Positions 35,405 through 44,291 of a DNA stretch of 64,000 nt are shown here, one piece after another. The notes beneath the pieces are model-generated. The model was given only the letters and a program-made list of their open reading frames with translations. It had not been told where the DNA came from and did no database searches. Both the position numbers and the translations under genes were made by a program. Within the stretch, counting starts at the first letter, position 1. Each line of letters begins with the position of its first letter. Source of the stretch: an uncultured Prevotellaceae bacterium (GTDB lineage: Bacteria; Bacteroidota; Bacteroidia; Bacteroidales; Muribaculaceae); NCBI GenBank assembly GCA_905207705.1, contig CAJLMA010000003.1, positions 62,001-126,000 on the forward strand, read 5' to 3'.

Positions 35405-38400
35405 TCATTTTTCAACCATCCTGCGATCACGTTGTGGCATAACTCGCTCTTCTATATTCTGGAACACTATGAACAATACCGGGACGACAAACAACAACGC
35501 TATGGTTCCGATTAGCATTCCTCCAACAGTCCCAACGCCAATGGAAGTGTTGCCATTGGCTCCTACTCCTGTCGAAACGGCCATAGGCAACATGCCGAAA
35601 ATGATTGTCAAAGTGGTCATCAAGATAGGACGCAACCGCACTTCGGCAGCCGATACGGCAGCCTGCGGTATCGTCATTCCATGCTTGCGACGTGCCGACG
35701 CATATTCGGTCAACAAAATCGATGTCTTTGCCAAAAGCCCGATAATCATGATTAATCCCGTCTGTAAATATATATTATTTTCCAGCCCGAAGATTCTTGC
35801 AAAGAGGAAACTTCCGGCAAGGCCGAACGGAACCGACAAAATGACGGCCATAGGAATAAACAGGCTCTCATACAATGCACACAGAATCAAATAGACAAAT
35901 ACAATGCACACGATGAACACGACTGTCGTGGTATTATCGGAGGAGGCTTCCTCACGTGACATTCCGCCAAACTCAAATCCGTAACCGGTAGGCAACTCCT
36001 TGGCAGCCTCTTCCCTAACGGCTTGAATAGCTTGTCCCGAACTGTATCCGTCAGCAGGAGACCCGTTAACCGAAATAGCCGAAAATAGATTGAAGCGAGA
36101 AAGGCTTTCCGAGCCATACACGCGAGTCAGCTTCAAGAACTGGCTGATTGGAATCATGCTTCCGTCGGAATTTCTCACAAACATGTTATTGAGAGACTCC
36201 GTGTCGAGCCTGTACTCGGGAGAAGCTTGAACCATCACCCTGTACAATTTTGAAAACCTGTTCATGTTTGACGCATAATTACCTCCCACATATCCCGAAA
36301 GCGTGCTCAGCACATCGGAAGGCGAAACACCGCTGCGCTTGCACAATGCGGCATCTATCTCTACAAGATATTGAGGATACTTGGTATCAAATGAAACCGT
36401 GGCACGGCCTATTTCCGGACGTTCGTTCAATGCGGCAACCAGCTGTCGAGTATATTTCAACAAGTCATCAATTGTTCCACCCTTTTGGTCCTGCACATAA
36501 ATCTCAAATCCGCTGCTGACACCATAACCGGGAATCATAGGCTGTGCAAAAGCCATCACCTCGGCCGAAGAAATATCATCAGTGCGACGGTATATTTCGT
36601 TAATTACCGCGTTTATGTCATCACCCTTGCCGGTTCTTTCGTCCCAAGGATTCAACCTTATTATAAACATGCCGTTCGACGAGCCTTGGCCGCCTATCAT
36701 ACCATTACCTGTAACCTTTGAATACATCCTCACCTGCGGTATATCCTTAATGCGGCTGTCTATCTCGTCCATGATGACTTTTGTCTCCTGAAGCGAATTT
36801 CCGGGTGACGTGCGCACGTCCACAAAGATGGTACCCATATCCTCCTGCGGCACAAGTCCCGTCTTGGTAGTGTTCATCAAGTACACAAGCAAACCGCACG
36901 CCACTACAAGCATCGCGCCTACTATCCACTTGCGCTTTATCATGAACAAGACTCCTGTCTTGTACTTGGTCATCAATTTATGGAACGCCGTGTCGAATGC
37001 CATGTGGAACCGCGACGAGAAACTTAATTTCTCTCCATTTTCACCTGTTTTGTGCGGTGTCATTATCAACGCACTCAAAGCAGGACACAACGTCAACGCG
37101 TTGATAAGCGATATTGCAACAGCAACGGCCATTGTAAGCCCGAATTGCGTATAAAATACTCCTGTCGTTCCCCCCATGAAGCAAACAGGTATGAAAACCG
37201 CCATAAACACAAACGTGGTGGTGACAAGAGCCGAGGTTATACCTCCCATCGCATCCACTGTTGCCGCATAAGCCGACTTATATCCTTCGTCAAACTTGGC
37301 CTGCACGGCCTCAACCACGACTATAGCATCATCGACCACAGTACCGATTACCAGCACGAGGGCAAACAACGTAAGCATGTTCAGGCTGAAACCTGCCACA
37401 TACAGGAACGCAAACGTACCTACGAGCGAAACCACAATCGATATTGTCGGGATAAGCGTCGACCTCATGCTTTGCAGGAACACATACACTACCAAAACCA
37501 CAAGCACAATGGCTTCAAAAAGCGTCTTGACGACATTTCGTATCGAAGCGTCGAGGAAGTCCTTGGAACTCATCAAGTCGACAATTTCCATACCCTTGGG
37601 CAAAGTCTCGGATATTTCGGCTACGACTTTATCGATTTCCTCGATGATTTCGTTGGCATTCGACCCCGAAGTCTGCGCAATCATGCAGTTGGCTCCCGGA
37701 TGCCCGTTCACTTCACCTATGTAAGAATAAGCCATCGACCCGAGTTCTATGCGTGCTACATCTTTAAGTCGTAGCACCTCCCCATTGGGAAGAGAACGTA
37801 TAACCATGTTCTCATAGTCTTTCTCGTCCTCGTAGCGTCCGCGATATTTCAACACATATTGGAACGTGTTATCCGATTCCGCTCCAAGAGTTCCTGTCGG
37901 CGACTCCACGTTCTGCTCATCAAGCACAGTCGATATATCCGATGGCACAAGATTATATTTTGCCATTTTGCCAGGATCGAGCCATATGCGTAACGAATAA
38001 TCCGATCCCATCACATTGACCTCTCCTACTCCGGCGATACGGGATATTCGCGGTTCTATGTTTATTTTCAAATAATTGTTCAGGAACTTCTCATCAAATG
38101 AATTATCCGGGCTATAGAGAGCAAGAGCCTTGATGTTGCTCGTTTGGCGCTTGCGCACATTTATACCGCTTCTCGTCACCTCGGCAGGCAGTAATCCCTG
38201 AGCCGTAGCTATACGGTTCTGGACATTCACGGTAGCCATGTCGGGGTCGGAACCCTGCCTGAAGTATATTGTTATTCTTGCCGACCCGGTATTGGTCGAT
38301 GAAGAGGTCATGTACATCATGTTCTCCACTCCGTTCAATGCTTCTTCAAGCGGCACTACGACACTCTTCAACACAGTTTCGGCATTTGCTCCTGTATATG

Positions 38401-38545
38401 AAGCCGACACGCTCACCGTTGGAGGTGCGATTTCAGGGAATTGCTCGATGGGCAATTGCGAAAGCCCTATCAATCCTAATATAAAAATAACCACCGATAT
38501 AACCCACGAAAGAATGGGACGGTCGATAAAAGTCCTTATTGTCAT
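35405..38545 (-). CDS. RND (HAE1) multidrug efflux permease
   Basis: The 1046-residue protein has AcrB length and fold: the N-terminal FIDRPILSWVISVVIF, the membrane segment LVIGTVVDDAIVVVE with the proton-relay aspartates, CFMGGTTGVFYTQFGLT and the second-half GLLAKTSILLTEYA and LTIIFGMLPMA. It is an inner-membrane trimer driven by protons and exporting amphipathic drugs, dyes or bile acids; the substrate cannot be deduced. It sits between its adaptor and outer-membrane channel. Confidence 0.95.
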   Translation of the reverse strand: MTIRTFIDRPILSWVISVVIFILGLIGLSQLPIEQFPEIAPPTVSVSASYTGANAETVLKSVVVPLEEALNGVENMMYMTSSSTNTGSARITIYFRQGSDPDMATVNVQNRIATAQGLLPAEVTRSGINVRKRQTSNIKALALYSPDNSFDEKFLNNYLKINIEPRISRIAGVGEVNVMGSDYSLRIWLDPGKMAKYNLVPSDISTVLDEQNVESPTGTLGAESDNTFQYVLKYRGRYEDEKDYENMVIRSLPNGEVLRLKDVARIELGSMAYSYIGEVNGHPGANCMIAQTSGSNANEIIEEIDKVVAEISETLPKGMEIVDLMSSKDFLDASIRNVVKTLFEAIVLVVLVVYVFLQSMRSTLIPTISIVVSLVGTFAFLYVAGFSLNMLTLFALVLVIGTVVDDAIVVVEAVQAKFDEGYKSAYAATVDAMGGITSALVTTTFVFMAVFIPVCFMGGTTGVFYTQFGLTMAVAVAISLINALTLCPALSALIMTPHKTGENGEKLSFSSRFHMAFDTAFHKLMTKYKTGVLFMIKRKWIVGAMLVVACGLLVYLMNTTKTGLVPQEDMGTIFVDVRTSPGNSLQETKVIMDEIDSRIKDIPQVRMYSKVTGNGMIGGQGSSNGMFIIRLNPWDERTGKGDDINAVINEIYRRTDDISSAEVMAFAQPMIPGYGVSSGFEIYVQDQKGGTIDDLLKYTRQLVAALNERPEIGRATVSFDTKYPQYLVEIDAALCKRSGVSPSDVLSTLSGYVGGNYASNMNRFSKLYRVMVQASPEYRLDTESLNNMFVRNSDGSMIPISQFLKLTRVYGSESLSRFNLFSAISVNGSPADGYSSGQAIQAVREEAAKELPTGYGFEFGGMSREEASSDNTTTVVFIVCIVFVYLILCALYESLFIPMAVILSVPFGLAGSFLFARIFGLENNIYLQTGLIMIIGLLAKTSILLTEYASARRKHGMTIPQAAVSAAEVRLRPILMTTLTIIFGMLPMAVSTGVGANGNTSIGVGTVGGMLIGTIALLFVVPVLFIVFQNIEERVMPQRDRRMVEK

Positions 38546-38560
38546 TTCTCTACCCTCCGA

Positions 38561-39664
38561 TTATTCTTTAGCTTCGGTATTTATTTCAGTCCCTTCTTTC
38601 ACAAGGCCGGCTCCTTCGGCTATGATTACGTCCCCGGGATTCAAACCCGACTCCACGATATACTCATTGCCGTCGTTCATCTCGAATACCTCTATCGGAG
38701 CCGATTGAGCCTTTCCGTCTACAACTTTATAGACAAACACGCGGTTTTGCAATTCGTAAGTCGCCGCCTGCGGAATGATAATGCAATCTTTCTTTACTGT
38801 TGGCAAAACGACCGTCGCATTGCCTCCATGTCGCAACAGGTGATTTGGATTCTTAAAACTTGCCCTCAAGCTCACTGCACCGGTACCTTCATCGATAATG
38901 CCACTCACTGCATCGATGCTCCCTTTAAGGTTATAACGGCTACCGTTGTTCAATATCAGCCCAACGCTGTCGGTCATGTGTTCCATGAACTTGCGAGTGG
39001 AGCCATATTGCATCGTCAAATCAAGTATTTGCGACTCATTCATTGAGAAATACACATAAATGAGATTGTCGTCCGACACTGTGACAAGCGGCTCGGTTAT
39101 ATTGCTGTCGACCAAAGCGCCCACACGATACGGAATCATACCAGCCACGCCATCCACGGGGCTCTTAACCTCGGTATATGACAGGTTGTTGCGCGCATTC
39201 AATTCTTGAGCTTTTGCGTAAGCAAGATTGGCTTCGGCCTCATTCAAGGCATTCAACGATGTCTGCAAGTCAAATTCTGACACTACCTTTTCTTCAAACA
39301 ATTGCTTCTTGCTGTCGGCTGTAAGTCGGGCTGTACCCAATTGAGCTTCGGCACTTTTCACATTGGCAATTGCAGTCTCAAGAGCCGCTTTATATGGAAC
39401 TTGGTCTATTACAAACAATACTTGACCTTTGCTCACAGCGTCCCCTTCGTTAATTCTGATTTCAGTAATAGTTCCACTCACTTGAGGTCTTACTTCGACC
39501 GATTGACATCCTCGCACGGCACCTGAATAATCCGATTCAAGAGTGCGGTCTCCACGAGAGACCGTCAGCGTCTTGTAAGTCGCTCCTGTCTGACTGCTTT
39601 GTCCTTCATCACAGGAATATAACAACATTAAAATTGCCGCAATAAAAAATACCGTTTTCTTCAT
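38561..39664 (-). CDS. RND periplasmic adaptor lipoprotein
   Basis: The 367-residue membrane fusion protein has a lipobox (LYSC, Cys18). A biotinyl-lipoyl half-motif (VEVRPQVSGTITEIRINEGD), an alpha-hairpin (residues 95-160, rich in Ala/Glu/Lys) and the closing half (TEVKSPVDGVAGMIPYRVGA) are followed by the beta-barrel and membrane-proximal domains. It links the pump to the TolC-like channel. First gene of the efflux operon, divergent from the LytS/LytTR pair. Confidence 0.93.
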   Translation of the reverse strand: MKKTVFFIAAILMLLYSCDEGQSSQTGATYKTLTVSRGDRTLESDYSGAVRGCQSVEVRPQVSGTITEIRINEGDAVSKGQVLFVIDQVPYKAALETAIANVKSAEAQLGTARLTADSKKQLFEEKVVSEFDLQTSLNALNEAEANLAYAKAQELNARNNLSYTEVKSPVDGVAGMIPYRVGALVDSNITEPLVTVSDDNLIYVYFSMNESQILDLTMQYGSTRKFMEHMTDSVGLILNNGSRYNLKGSIDAVSGIIDEGTGAVSLRASFKNPNHLLRHGGNATVVLPTVKKDCIIIPQAATYELQNRVFVYKVVDGKAQSAPIEVFEMNDGNEYIVESGLNPGDVIIAEGAGLVKEGTEINTEAKE

Positions 39665-39730
39665 AATGCTTTTAAATGATTATAGATTGTATCAAGCATC
39701 TTTGCTTATCAACTTATAATTGTAGACATT

Positions 39731-39738
39731 CAAAATTA
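39731..39738 (-). promoter_or_regulatory. -7 element before the efflux operon
   Basis: TAATTTTG on the minus strand, 66 nt before the adaptor ATG; no TTG at the right distance. The 339-nt gap 39665-40003 holds this element and repeat copies P4 and P5, but no gene. Confidence 0.4.
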
Positions 39739-39875
39739 TAAAAATGCCACGATTATTAGGGGAAATATTGACAAACCGACAAAAAGTGATGATTAACGGC
39801 ACTGACTGACACATGTCTGTCTGGCAAATAGTGTAATTTTATATAATACATGACGCGCCTCAGCATTACAATTTC

Positions 39876-39940
39876 AAAAAAGTTTGATTGTCCTGCTCTC
39901 AACTTTTACTATATTTGGATAATATAGGATGCGTCTCGGC
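39876..39940 (+). repeat. Promoter repeat copy P4 (distal, LytS locus)
   Basis: CTCAACTTTTACTATATTTG with -7 element TATATTTG (39910-39917) is followed by GATAATATAGGATGCG, shared with P6 and in part with P2. Its -7 element lies 81 bp before that of P5. An ATG 11 nt after the -7 box opens a frame that continues into the LytS gene. Confidence 0.65.
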
Positions 39941-39943
39941 TAT

Positions 39944-39998
39944 GTAAAATTTGAACAAGCTCAAATTTTCCTATTGCTCTCGACTTTCACTATATTTG
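39944..39998 (+). repeat. Promoter repeat copy P5 (proximal, LytS locus)
   Basis: Perfect 9-bp palindrome AAAATTTGA/TCAAATTTT (6-nt loop), then ATTGCTCTCGACTTTCACTA and the -7 element TATATTTG (39991-39998), which lies only 5 nt before the LytS ATG. The spacing implies a leaderless mRNA. Confidence 0.65.
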
Positions 39999-40003
39999 CG
40001 TAC

Positions 40004-41038
40004 ATGAAAAGAATATGGAACACACTATCAGGACATATAGGGTTGAAAACTTGCATTGACCTGTTGTTCTGCATCGTCATAATGCCTCTCGTCATAACAT
40101 TGATGCCTGTCGACCGATGGCTCGTGCATAACACCTCATTCTCCTTGTGCCTGATTGCCTACTTGTATGCATTGTATTTCACTTATCGCAAAATCAACCT
40201 TCCGGCATTGTTATTCAAGCGGAAAGTGTTGAAATTGGTGCTGTGGCTGGCCTTGCTGGTATTTGTCACATACCTGCTCTCGCGATTCCCCTTGTATGAA
40301 GAACATGCACGCATGAGCCACATAGCAATAAAGGCGCGTGCACACCTGCGTGCACAGACGGTCTGGTTCCTGTTCCTAATAGTGACAGGCTTCAGCTTGT
40401 CAATTGAGCTTATTTTTGAAATCATCAAGCAGCAATACATAAACCGTGAAATGGAAGATGAGAAAAACAAGGCCGAACTCGCCCTATACAAGGCTCAGAT
40501 AAATCCTCACTTCTTGTTCAACACACTGAACACTCTGTACGGACTGATACTCATAAACTCCGATAAAGCCGAATCGGCATTCATCAAATTTTCAAACATC
40601 TTGAAATACATGTACTTGCAGACCAACGCCGACACAATTCCGCTAAGCACCGAAATAGACTACTTAAAACAATTCATCGACCTGCAATCTTTGCGCCTGA
40701 ACAAGCACACGCAAGTGATATTTGAGAATAACACCGCAGGATGCCAAATGTCAATTCCGCCGATGTTGCTTATCACTTTTGTGGAAAACGCATTCAAATA
40801 TGGAGCCTCCTCGAATATCGACTGCACAATCAGCATCCGCATCAATGCCGAAAACGGCATCCTGAAATTCGAGACAGAGAACAAAATAATCAAGAAGCCC
40901 GACAATGATTCCCCATCGATAGGCATAGACAATTGCCGCAAGCGCCTGCAACTGCTTTACCCGGGACGTTTCTCTCTGAAAACCGAACAGAAAAACGACA
41001 CATTCAAAACCATGTTGAACATAAAAATGAACCCGTAG
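40004..41038 (+). CDS. LytS-type sensor histidine kinase
   Basis: From the ATG at 40004 the protein has 344 residues: four hydrophobic helices (residues 15-150), a short coiled coil (NREMEDEKNKAELALYKAQ), the His_kinase motif QINPHFLFNTLNTLYGL with the phosphorylated histidine at 169, then an HATPase with MLLITFVENAFKYG (N box) and IGIDNCRKRLQLLY (G box). It senses an unknown signal at or in the membrane. The 25 extra codons to 39929 derive from the promoter repeat. The partner regulator begins 2 nt after its stop. Confidence 0.9.
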   Translation: MKRIWNTLSGHIGLKTCIDLLFCIVIMPLVITLMPVDRWLVHNTSFSLCLIAYLYALYFTYRKINLPALLFKRKVLKLVLWLALLVFVTYLLSRFPLYEEHARMSHIAIKARAHLRAQTVWFLFLIVTGFSLSIELIFEIIKQQYINREMEDEKNKAELALYKAQINPHFLFNTLNTLYGLILINSDKAESAFIKFSNILKYMYLQTNADTIPLSTEIDYLKQFIDLQSLRLNKHTQVIFENNTAGCQMSIPPMLLITFVENAFKYGASSNIDCTISIRINAENGILKFETENKIIKKPDNDSPSIGIDNCRKRLQLLYPGRFSLKTEQKNDTFKTMLNIKMNP

Positions 41039-41040
41039 AC

Positions 41041-41757
41041 ATGATGAAAACAATGAGATGCATAGCTATAGACGATGAACCGATAGCATTGATGGTAATT
41101 GCCCGCTTCTGCCAACGGCACGGCGGTATCGACCTGCAAACTTTCTCGGAACCGGCACTCGGACTCGATGCGGTTGCCAAAGAAAAGCCCGATGTAGTTT
41201 TTCTCGACATCGAAATGAACGATGTGAACGGCCTTGACATTGCAAACTCGTTGCCGGCTGAATGCAACTTGATATTCACGACGGCTCATGCCAAATATGC
41301 CATTAACGGATTTGACCTCGACGCTGTCGATTTCCTGCACAAACCGTTCTCGTACGAACGATTTGAAAAAAGCATTGAAAAAGCCATCCGAAACATATCC
41401 ATGACAGGACATGCCGATTCTCACAAGGAAGAAAGCATCATCATAAAAAAGGATTACAACAATGTGATAATTAAAACAGCCGACATAGTATATGTCGAAG
41501 CCATGGAAAACTACATAAAAATATACATGGAGGATGGCTCCTGCGTGATTTCGCACACGAGCTTGAAAAACTTCATCGACAAGCCCCAACAGCCCAAATT
41601 GATGCGCATACACCGTTCTTTTGCCATAAACATGTCGAAAGTCATTTCGTTCAACAAAAAAGAAGTAATGCTGAAAGGCCAGCTCCATCCTGTGCCTATC
41701 GGCCGCCTATATTCATCCAAAGTCTACTCGGCATTGTCGGCAAATAAAAAGGGATGA
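41041..41757 (+). CDS. LytTR response regulator
   Basis: The 238-residue regulator starts with MMKTMRCIAIDDEP; the receiver domain has the acidic pair D11/D12, the phospho-acceptor D56 (VVFLDIEMNDVNG) and the conserved lysine in FLHKPF. Residues 135-235 are a LytTR DNA-binding domain (IVYVEAMENYIKIYMEDG, MRIHRSFAINMSKV). It is cotranscribed with the kinase. Divergence from the RND efflux operon makes that operon a plausible target (inference). Confidence 0.93.
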   Translation: MMKTMRCIAIDDEPIALMVIARFCQRHGGIDLQTFSEPALGLDAVAKEKPDVVFLDIEMNDVNGLDIANSLPAECNLIFTTAHAKYAINGFDLDAVDFLHKPFSYERFEKSIEKAIRNISMTGHADSHKEESIIIKKDYNNVIIKTADIVYVEAMENYIKIYMEDGSCVISHTSLKNFIDKPQQPKLMRIHRSFAINMSKVISFNKKEVMLKGQLHPVPIGRLYSSKVYSALSANKKG

Positions 41758-41777
41758 GCCACACACAAGCCCATCCC
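41746..41777 (-). terminator. Terminator of the alcohol dehydrogenase gene, overlapping the LytTR stop
   Basis: Stem GGGATGAGC (41751-41759) with GCCCATCCC (41769-41777), one mismatch, and on the minus strand a T-run at 41746-41750. The LytTR stop codon (41755-41757) lies inside the stem. Confidence 0.65.
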
Positions 41778-41809
41778 ATAGTATATTCCCATGTCTATAA
41801 CGAACGGTA

Positions 41810-42961
41810 TTATAAACGGTCTTTCAATATAGCCTCGGCCTTGTCGGGAGTTACTATCCCGTTCTCGCCAAGATTCCAATTGCGTTCCTCAAAACGTTTC
41901 TTTATGACATTGATTGTCTCGCTGCCTATGCCATATTCGCCAAGACGGGTCTTTTTGCCCAAAGAACGGAAGAACTCTTCGGTACGAGCAATGGCCTTGT
42001 CGATACGTTCATCGGCAGTTCCGTCATTTATGCCCCACACTCTTGCTGCAAATTGCACCAACTTGGCTCGTTTTTCATCACGCATCACATTCATTGTTCC
42101 AGGCCATACAACGGCAAGGGTTTCACCATGATCCAATCCATGCAAGGCTGTAAGCTCATGGCCTATCATGTGCGTAGCCCAGTCTTCGACGGCACCCATG
42201 GCGATGAACCCATTCAACCCCATTGTAGCTGCCATCATGAAATCGGCACAGCAATCATATTCCGGAGTCCCGTCTCCCATCAGTTTGGGAGCTATATCAA
42301 TCAATGTCAACATCAACCCTTCGGCAAAACGATCCATCACTCTCGGACCGGGTATCGTAAGATATTGTTCTGTTATGTGGACAAATGTATCCACTATTCC
42401 ATTTGATATTTGCTTTTTCGGCAAGCTGAATACCGCTGTCGGGTCAAGCACCGAAAACACAGGATAACCTTCAGGGTTGTGGAAAGCATATTTCTCATTT
42501 GTCTCGCGACGCGAAATAACAGCGCCGTTGTTCATTTCTGACGCAGTTGCCGGCAGAGTAAGCACTGTTGCAAAAGGCATTGCAGGTGGTACAGGAGCCT
42601 TGCCTAAAATGAAATCCCAAGGATCCCCGTCATAGTTCATACCTGCGGCAATAAACTTAGTACCGTCTATGATTGAGCCTCCACCCACGGCAAGAATAAT
42701 GTCAATCTTCTCTTCCTTACCTTTTGCTATGGCTTTCATCAGAGTAGCATAATCGGGATTGGCCTCGATGCCTCCAAATTCAATGACGGTGCATTGCTTC
42801 AATGCGTCCATTACCTGAGCATATATGCCATTACGCTTTATCGAACCACCGCCATAAGTCATCATTACTTTCGACCCGGGCTTGATTTCGTCTGCTATGC
42901 GAGCTATCTGCCCTTTACCAAAAATAAGTTTTACCGGATTTTTAAAAATAAAATTCTGCAT
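41810..42961 (-). CDS. Iron-containing alcohol dehydrogenase (YqhD/butanol dehydrogenase type)
   Basis: From the ATG at 42959-42961 the protein has 383 residues; an ATG at 43060 in the same frame lies in the promoter repeat. NAD(P) binding is shown by YGGGSIKRNGIY and AVGGGSIIDGTKFIA, and the metal ligands by the aspartate and histidine of GIVDTFVHITEQYL plus the histidines of HMIGHELTALHGLDHG. The closest pattern is the NADPH-dependent YqhD/BdhA group, which reduces aldehydes such as butanal and methylglyoxal. It is likely a fermentative or detoxifying enzyme in the cytoplasm. Confidence 0.92.
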   Translation of the reverse strand: MQNFIFKNPVKLIFGKGQIARIADEIKPGSKVMMTYGGGSIKRNGIYAQVMDALKQCTVIEFGGIEANPDYATLMKAIAKGKEEKIDIILAVGGGSIIDGTKFIAAGMNYDGDPWDFILGKAPVPPAMPFATVLTLPATASEMNNGAVISRRETNEKYAFHNPEGYPVFSVLDPTAVFSLPKKQISNGIVDTFVHITEQYLTIPGPRVMDRFAEGLMLTLIDIAPKLMGDGTPEYDCCADFMMAATMGLNGFIAMGAVEDWATHMIGHELTALHGLDHGETLAVVWPGTMNVMRDEKRAKLVQFAARVWGINDGTADERIDKAIARTEEFFRSLGKKTRLGEYGIGSETINVIKKRFEERNWNLGENGIVTPDKAEAILKDRL

Positions 42962-42987
42962 ACTTGTCTGCTTTTTTATCTCATCTT

Positions 42988-43046
42988 CAAAGATAGTGAA
43001 AGATGAACGCAGAGCCAAACAAAAAACAACGTTTTTATGTTTAGCT
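42988..43046 (-). repeat. Promoter repeat copy P7 (proximal, alcohol dehydrogenase locus)
   Basis: Nearly the same block as P3, with AAAAACGTTG/TTTTTT and CATCTTTCACTATCTTTG; the -7 element TATCTTTG is at 42988-42995. The arms GCAGAGC/GCTCTGC allow a long hairpin. The ATG follows after 26 nt. Confidence 0.65.
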
Positions 43047-43051
43047 CTGCT

Positions 43052-43105
43052 GAACCGCATCCTATATTATCAAAAGATAGTGAAAGTCGAGTACAATAGA
43101 AAAAT
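43052..43105 (-). repeat. Promoter repeat copy P6 (distal, alcohol dehydrogenase locus)
   Basis: CTCGACTTTCACTATCTTTT is followed by GATAATATAGGATGCG, as in P4. The -7-like box starts at 43079 on the minus strand, 84 bp before that of P7. Upstream arms GTAC/GTAC flank ATTTTTCTATT. Confidence 0.6.
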
Positions 43106-43159
43106 GTACTTGTTTATTTTTACGCCATTTATGCTCCTCAAATCATGTTTTTATTTACA

Positions 43160-43216
43160 GTACCGTAAAAAATGTACCGTTGCAGTAATTTTTATCGATT
43201 ATTTAATATATTTTTG
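43160..43216 (+). promoter_or_regulatory. Upstream region of the esterase gene
   Basis: -7 element TATTTTTG at 43209-43216, 20 nt before the ATG. Two direct repeats GTACCGT (43160-43166 and 43174-43180) lie 14 bp apart upstream and may be a regulator site. Confidence 0.4.
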
Positions 43217-43236
43217 CAAATCTAAAACAACACGTT

Positions 43237-44115
43237 ATGCTTAAACACTTATACAAGCTGACATTACTCGCAGCAATATTGCTGATGCCTGTAAGCATAA
43301 AAGCTCAGGACGACATAGCCATTTACGGTCCCGAACAAGCCGATACAATCGAGATCTTAAGTACAAAGATGGGAAGGCTCATAAAAAACACCGTAATTTT
43401 GCCTTCACAATACTTTGAGGATGAATCTTCCAATGTGCTGTATCCGGTCATCTATATGCTTAACGGACATGGCGGCGACTATGCTTCATGGGGACTTATT
43501 CGTCCCGACCTTGATTACATTGCATCCGAACTCGGAGCCATAATCGTATGCCCCGATGGCGAAAACAGTTGGTATTGGGATTCCCCCGTCAACCCGTCTT
43601 CACAATTTGAGACTTATGTGGCAACCGAACTTGTCGGATATGTCGATGACAATTACAGGACAATACGCGACCCTCGCATGAGAGCCATCACCGGTTATAG
43701 CATGGGCGGACACGGAAGCCTGTGGCTGGCAATGCGCCATCCCGACATATTCGGGATCTGCTGTAGCATGAGCGGAGGAGTGAACATCATACCGTTCCCC
43801 GAAAACTGGAATATGAAAGACGCGATAGGAGAATATGAATCCAACGAGGACGTGTGGAGAAGCCACACCGTGATAAGCCTCGTAAAAGAAGACATGTGTC
43901 CGGCCGGGCTCAAAATAATGTTTGACTGCGGAACCGAAGACTTCTTCCTCGATGTCAACAGGGAATTGCATGAAACCATGCTTGAAAAGAAAATTCCTCA
44001 CGACTATGTGGAACGTCCCGGAGCGCACAATGCCGATTATTGGAACAACGCCCTCGATTACCACTTGCTGTTTATCCAGAAAGCATTTGACGAAATAGAA
44101 AACACTGCCGAATAA
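43237..44115 (+). CDS. Secreted esterase (alpha/beta hydrolase, esterase D-like)
   Basis: The 292-residue protein has a signal peptide (cut near SIKAQD). It resembles the putative-esterase family (Est1/feruloyl-esterase-like): YPVIYMLNGHGGDYASW (oxyanion side), the nucleophile elbow GYSMGGHGS, an aspartate in FDCGTEDFFLD and a C-terminal histidine in RPGAHNADYW, giving a complete catalytic triad. The periplasmic substrate may be an acetylated or feruloylated sugar; this cannot be decided here. Single-gene unit with its own terminator. Confidence 0.88.
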   Translation: MLKHLYKLTLLAAILLMPVSIKAQDDIAIYGPEQADTIEILSTKMGRLIKNTVILPSQYFEDESSNVLYPVIYMLNGHGGDYASWGLIRPDLDYIASELGAIIVCPDGENSWYWDSPVNPSSQFETYVATELVGYVDDNYRTIRDPRMRAITGYSMGGHGSLWLAMRHPDIFGICCSMSGGVNIIPFPENWNMKDAIGEYESNEDVWRSHTVISLVKEDMCPAGLKIMFDCGTEDFFLDVNRELHETMLEKKIPHDYVERPGAHNADYWNNALDYHLLFIQKAFDEIENTAE

Positions 44116-44153
44116 CGATTCTTATCGCAAAGTCAAAATATTACTACCATAAT

Positions 44154-44195
44154 AAAAATGTCTGTCGCCTATAAGATATCCGACAGACATTTTTT
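44154..44195 (+). terminator. Esterase terminator
   Basis: A perfect 14-bp stem (44154-44167 with 44181-44194) and 13-nt loop, ending in six T. It starts 38 nt after the stop. Confidence 0.85.
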
Positions 44196-44234
44196 ATCGC
44201 CGTTCCCGAAAATCTGACACTTTCTAATTAAAAA

Positions 44235-44252
44235 AGTGAATAAAAATACATA
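44235..44252. promoter_or_regulatory. ARG box upstream of argR
   Basis: AGTGAATAAAAATACATA matches 17 of 18 positions of the ArgR operator consensus WNTGAATWWWWATTCANW. It lies 39 bp upstream of the -7 element, suggesting autoregulation of the arginine operon by ArgR. Confidence 0.55.
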
Positions 44253-44291
44253 TTATACTATCAATCTGACAAACAATTTCAATTTTGTTGT

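Noticed and set aside
37052..37774. 240-codon open frame on the plus strand
   Set aside because: Antisense to the RND permease; composition is of a shadow frame.
39780..39830. Palindrome-like GACACATGTC stretch as a TetR operator of the efflux operon
   Set aside because: The symmetry is imperfect, no TetR gene is nearby and the position relative to the promoter is unclear.
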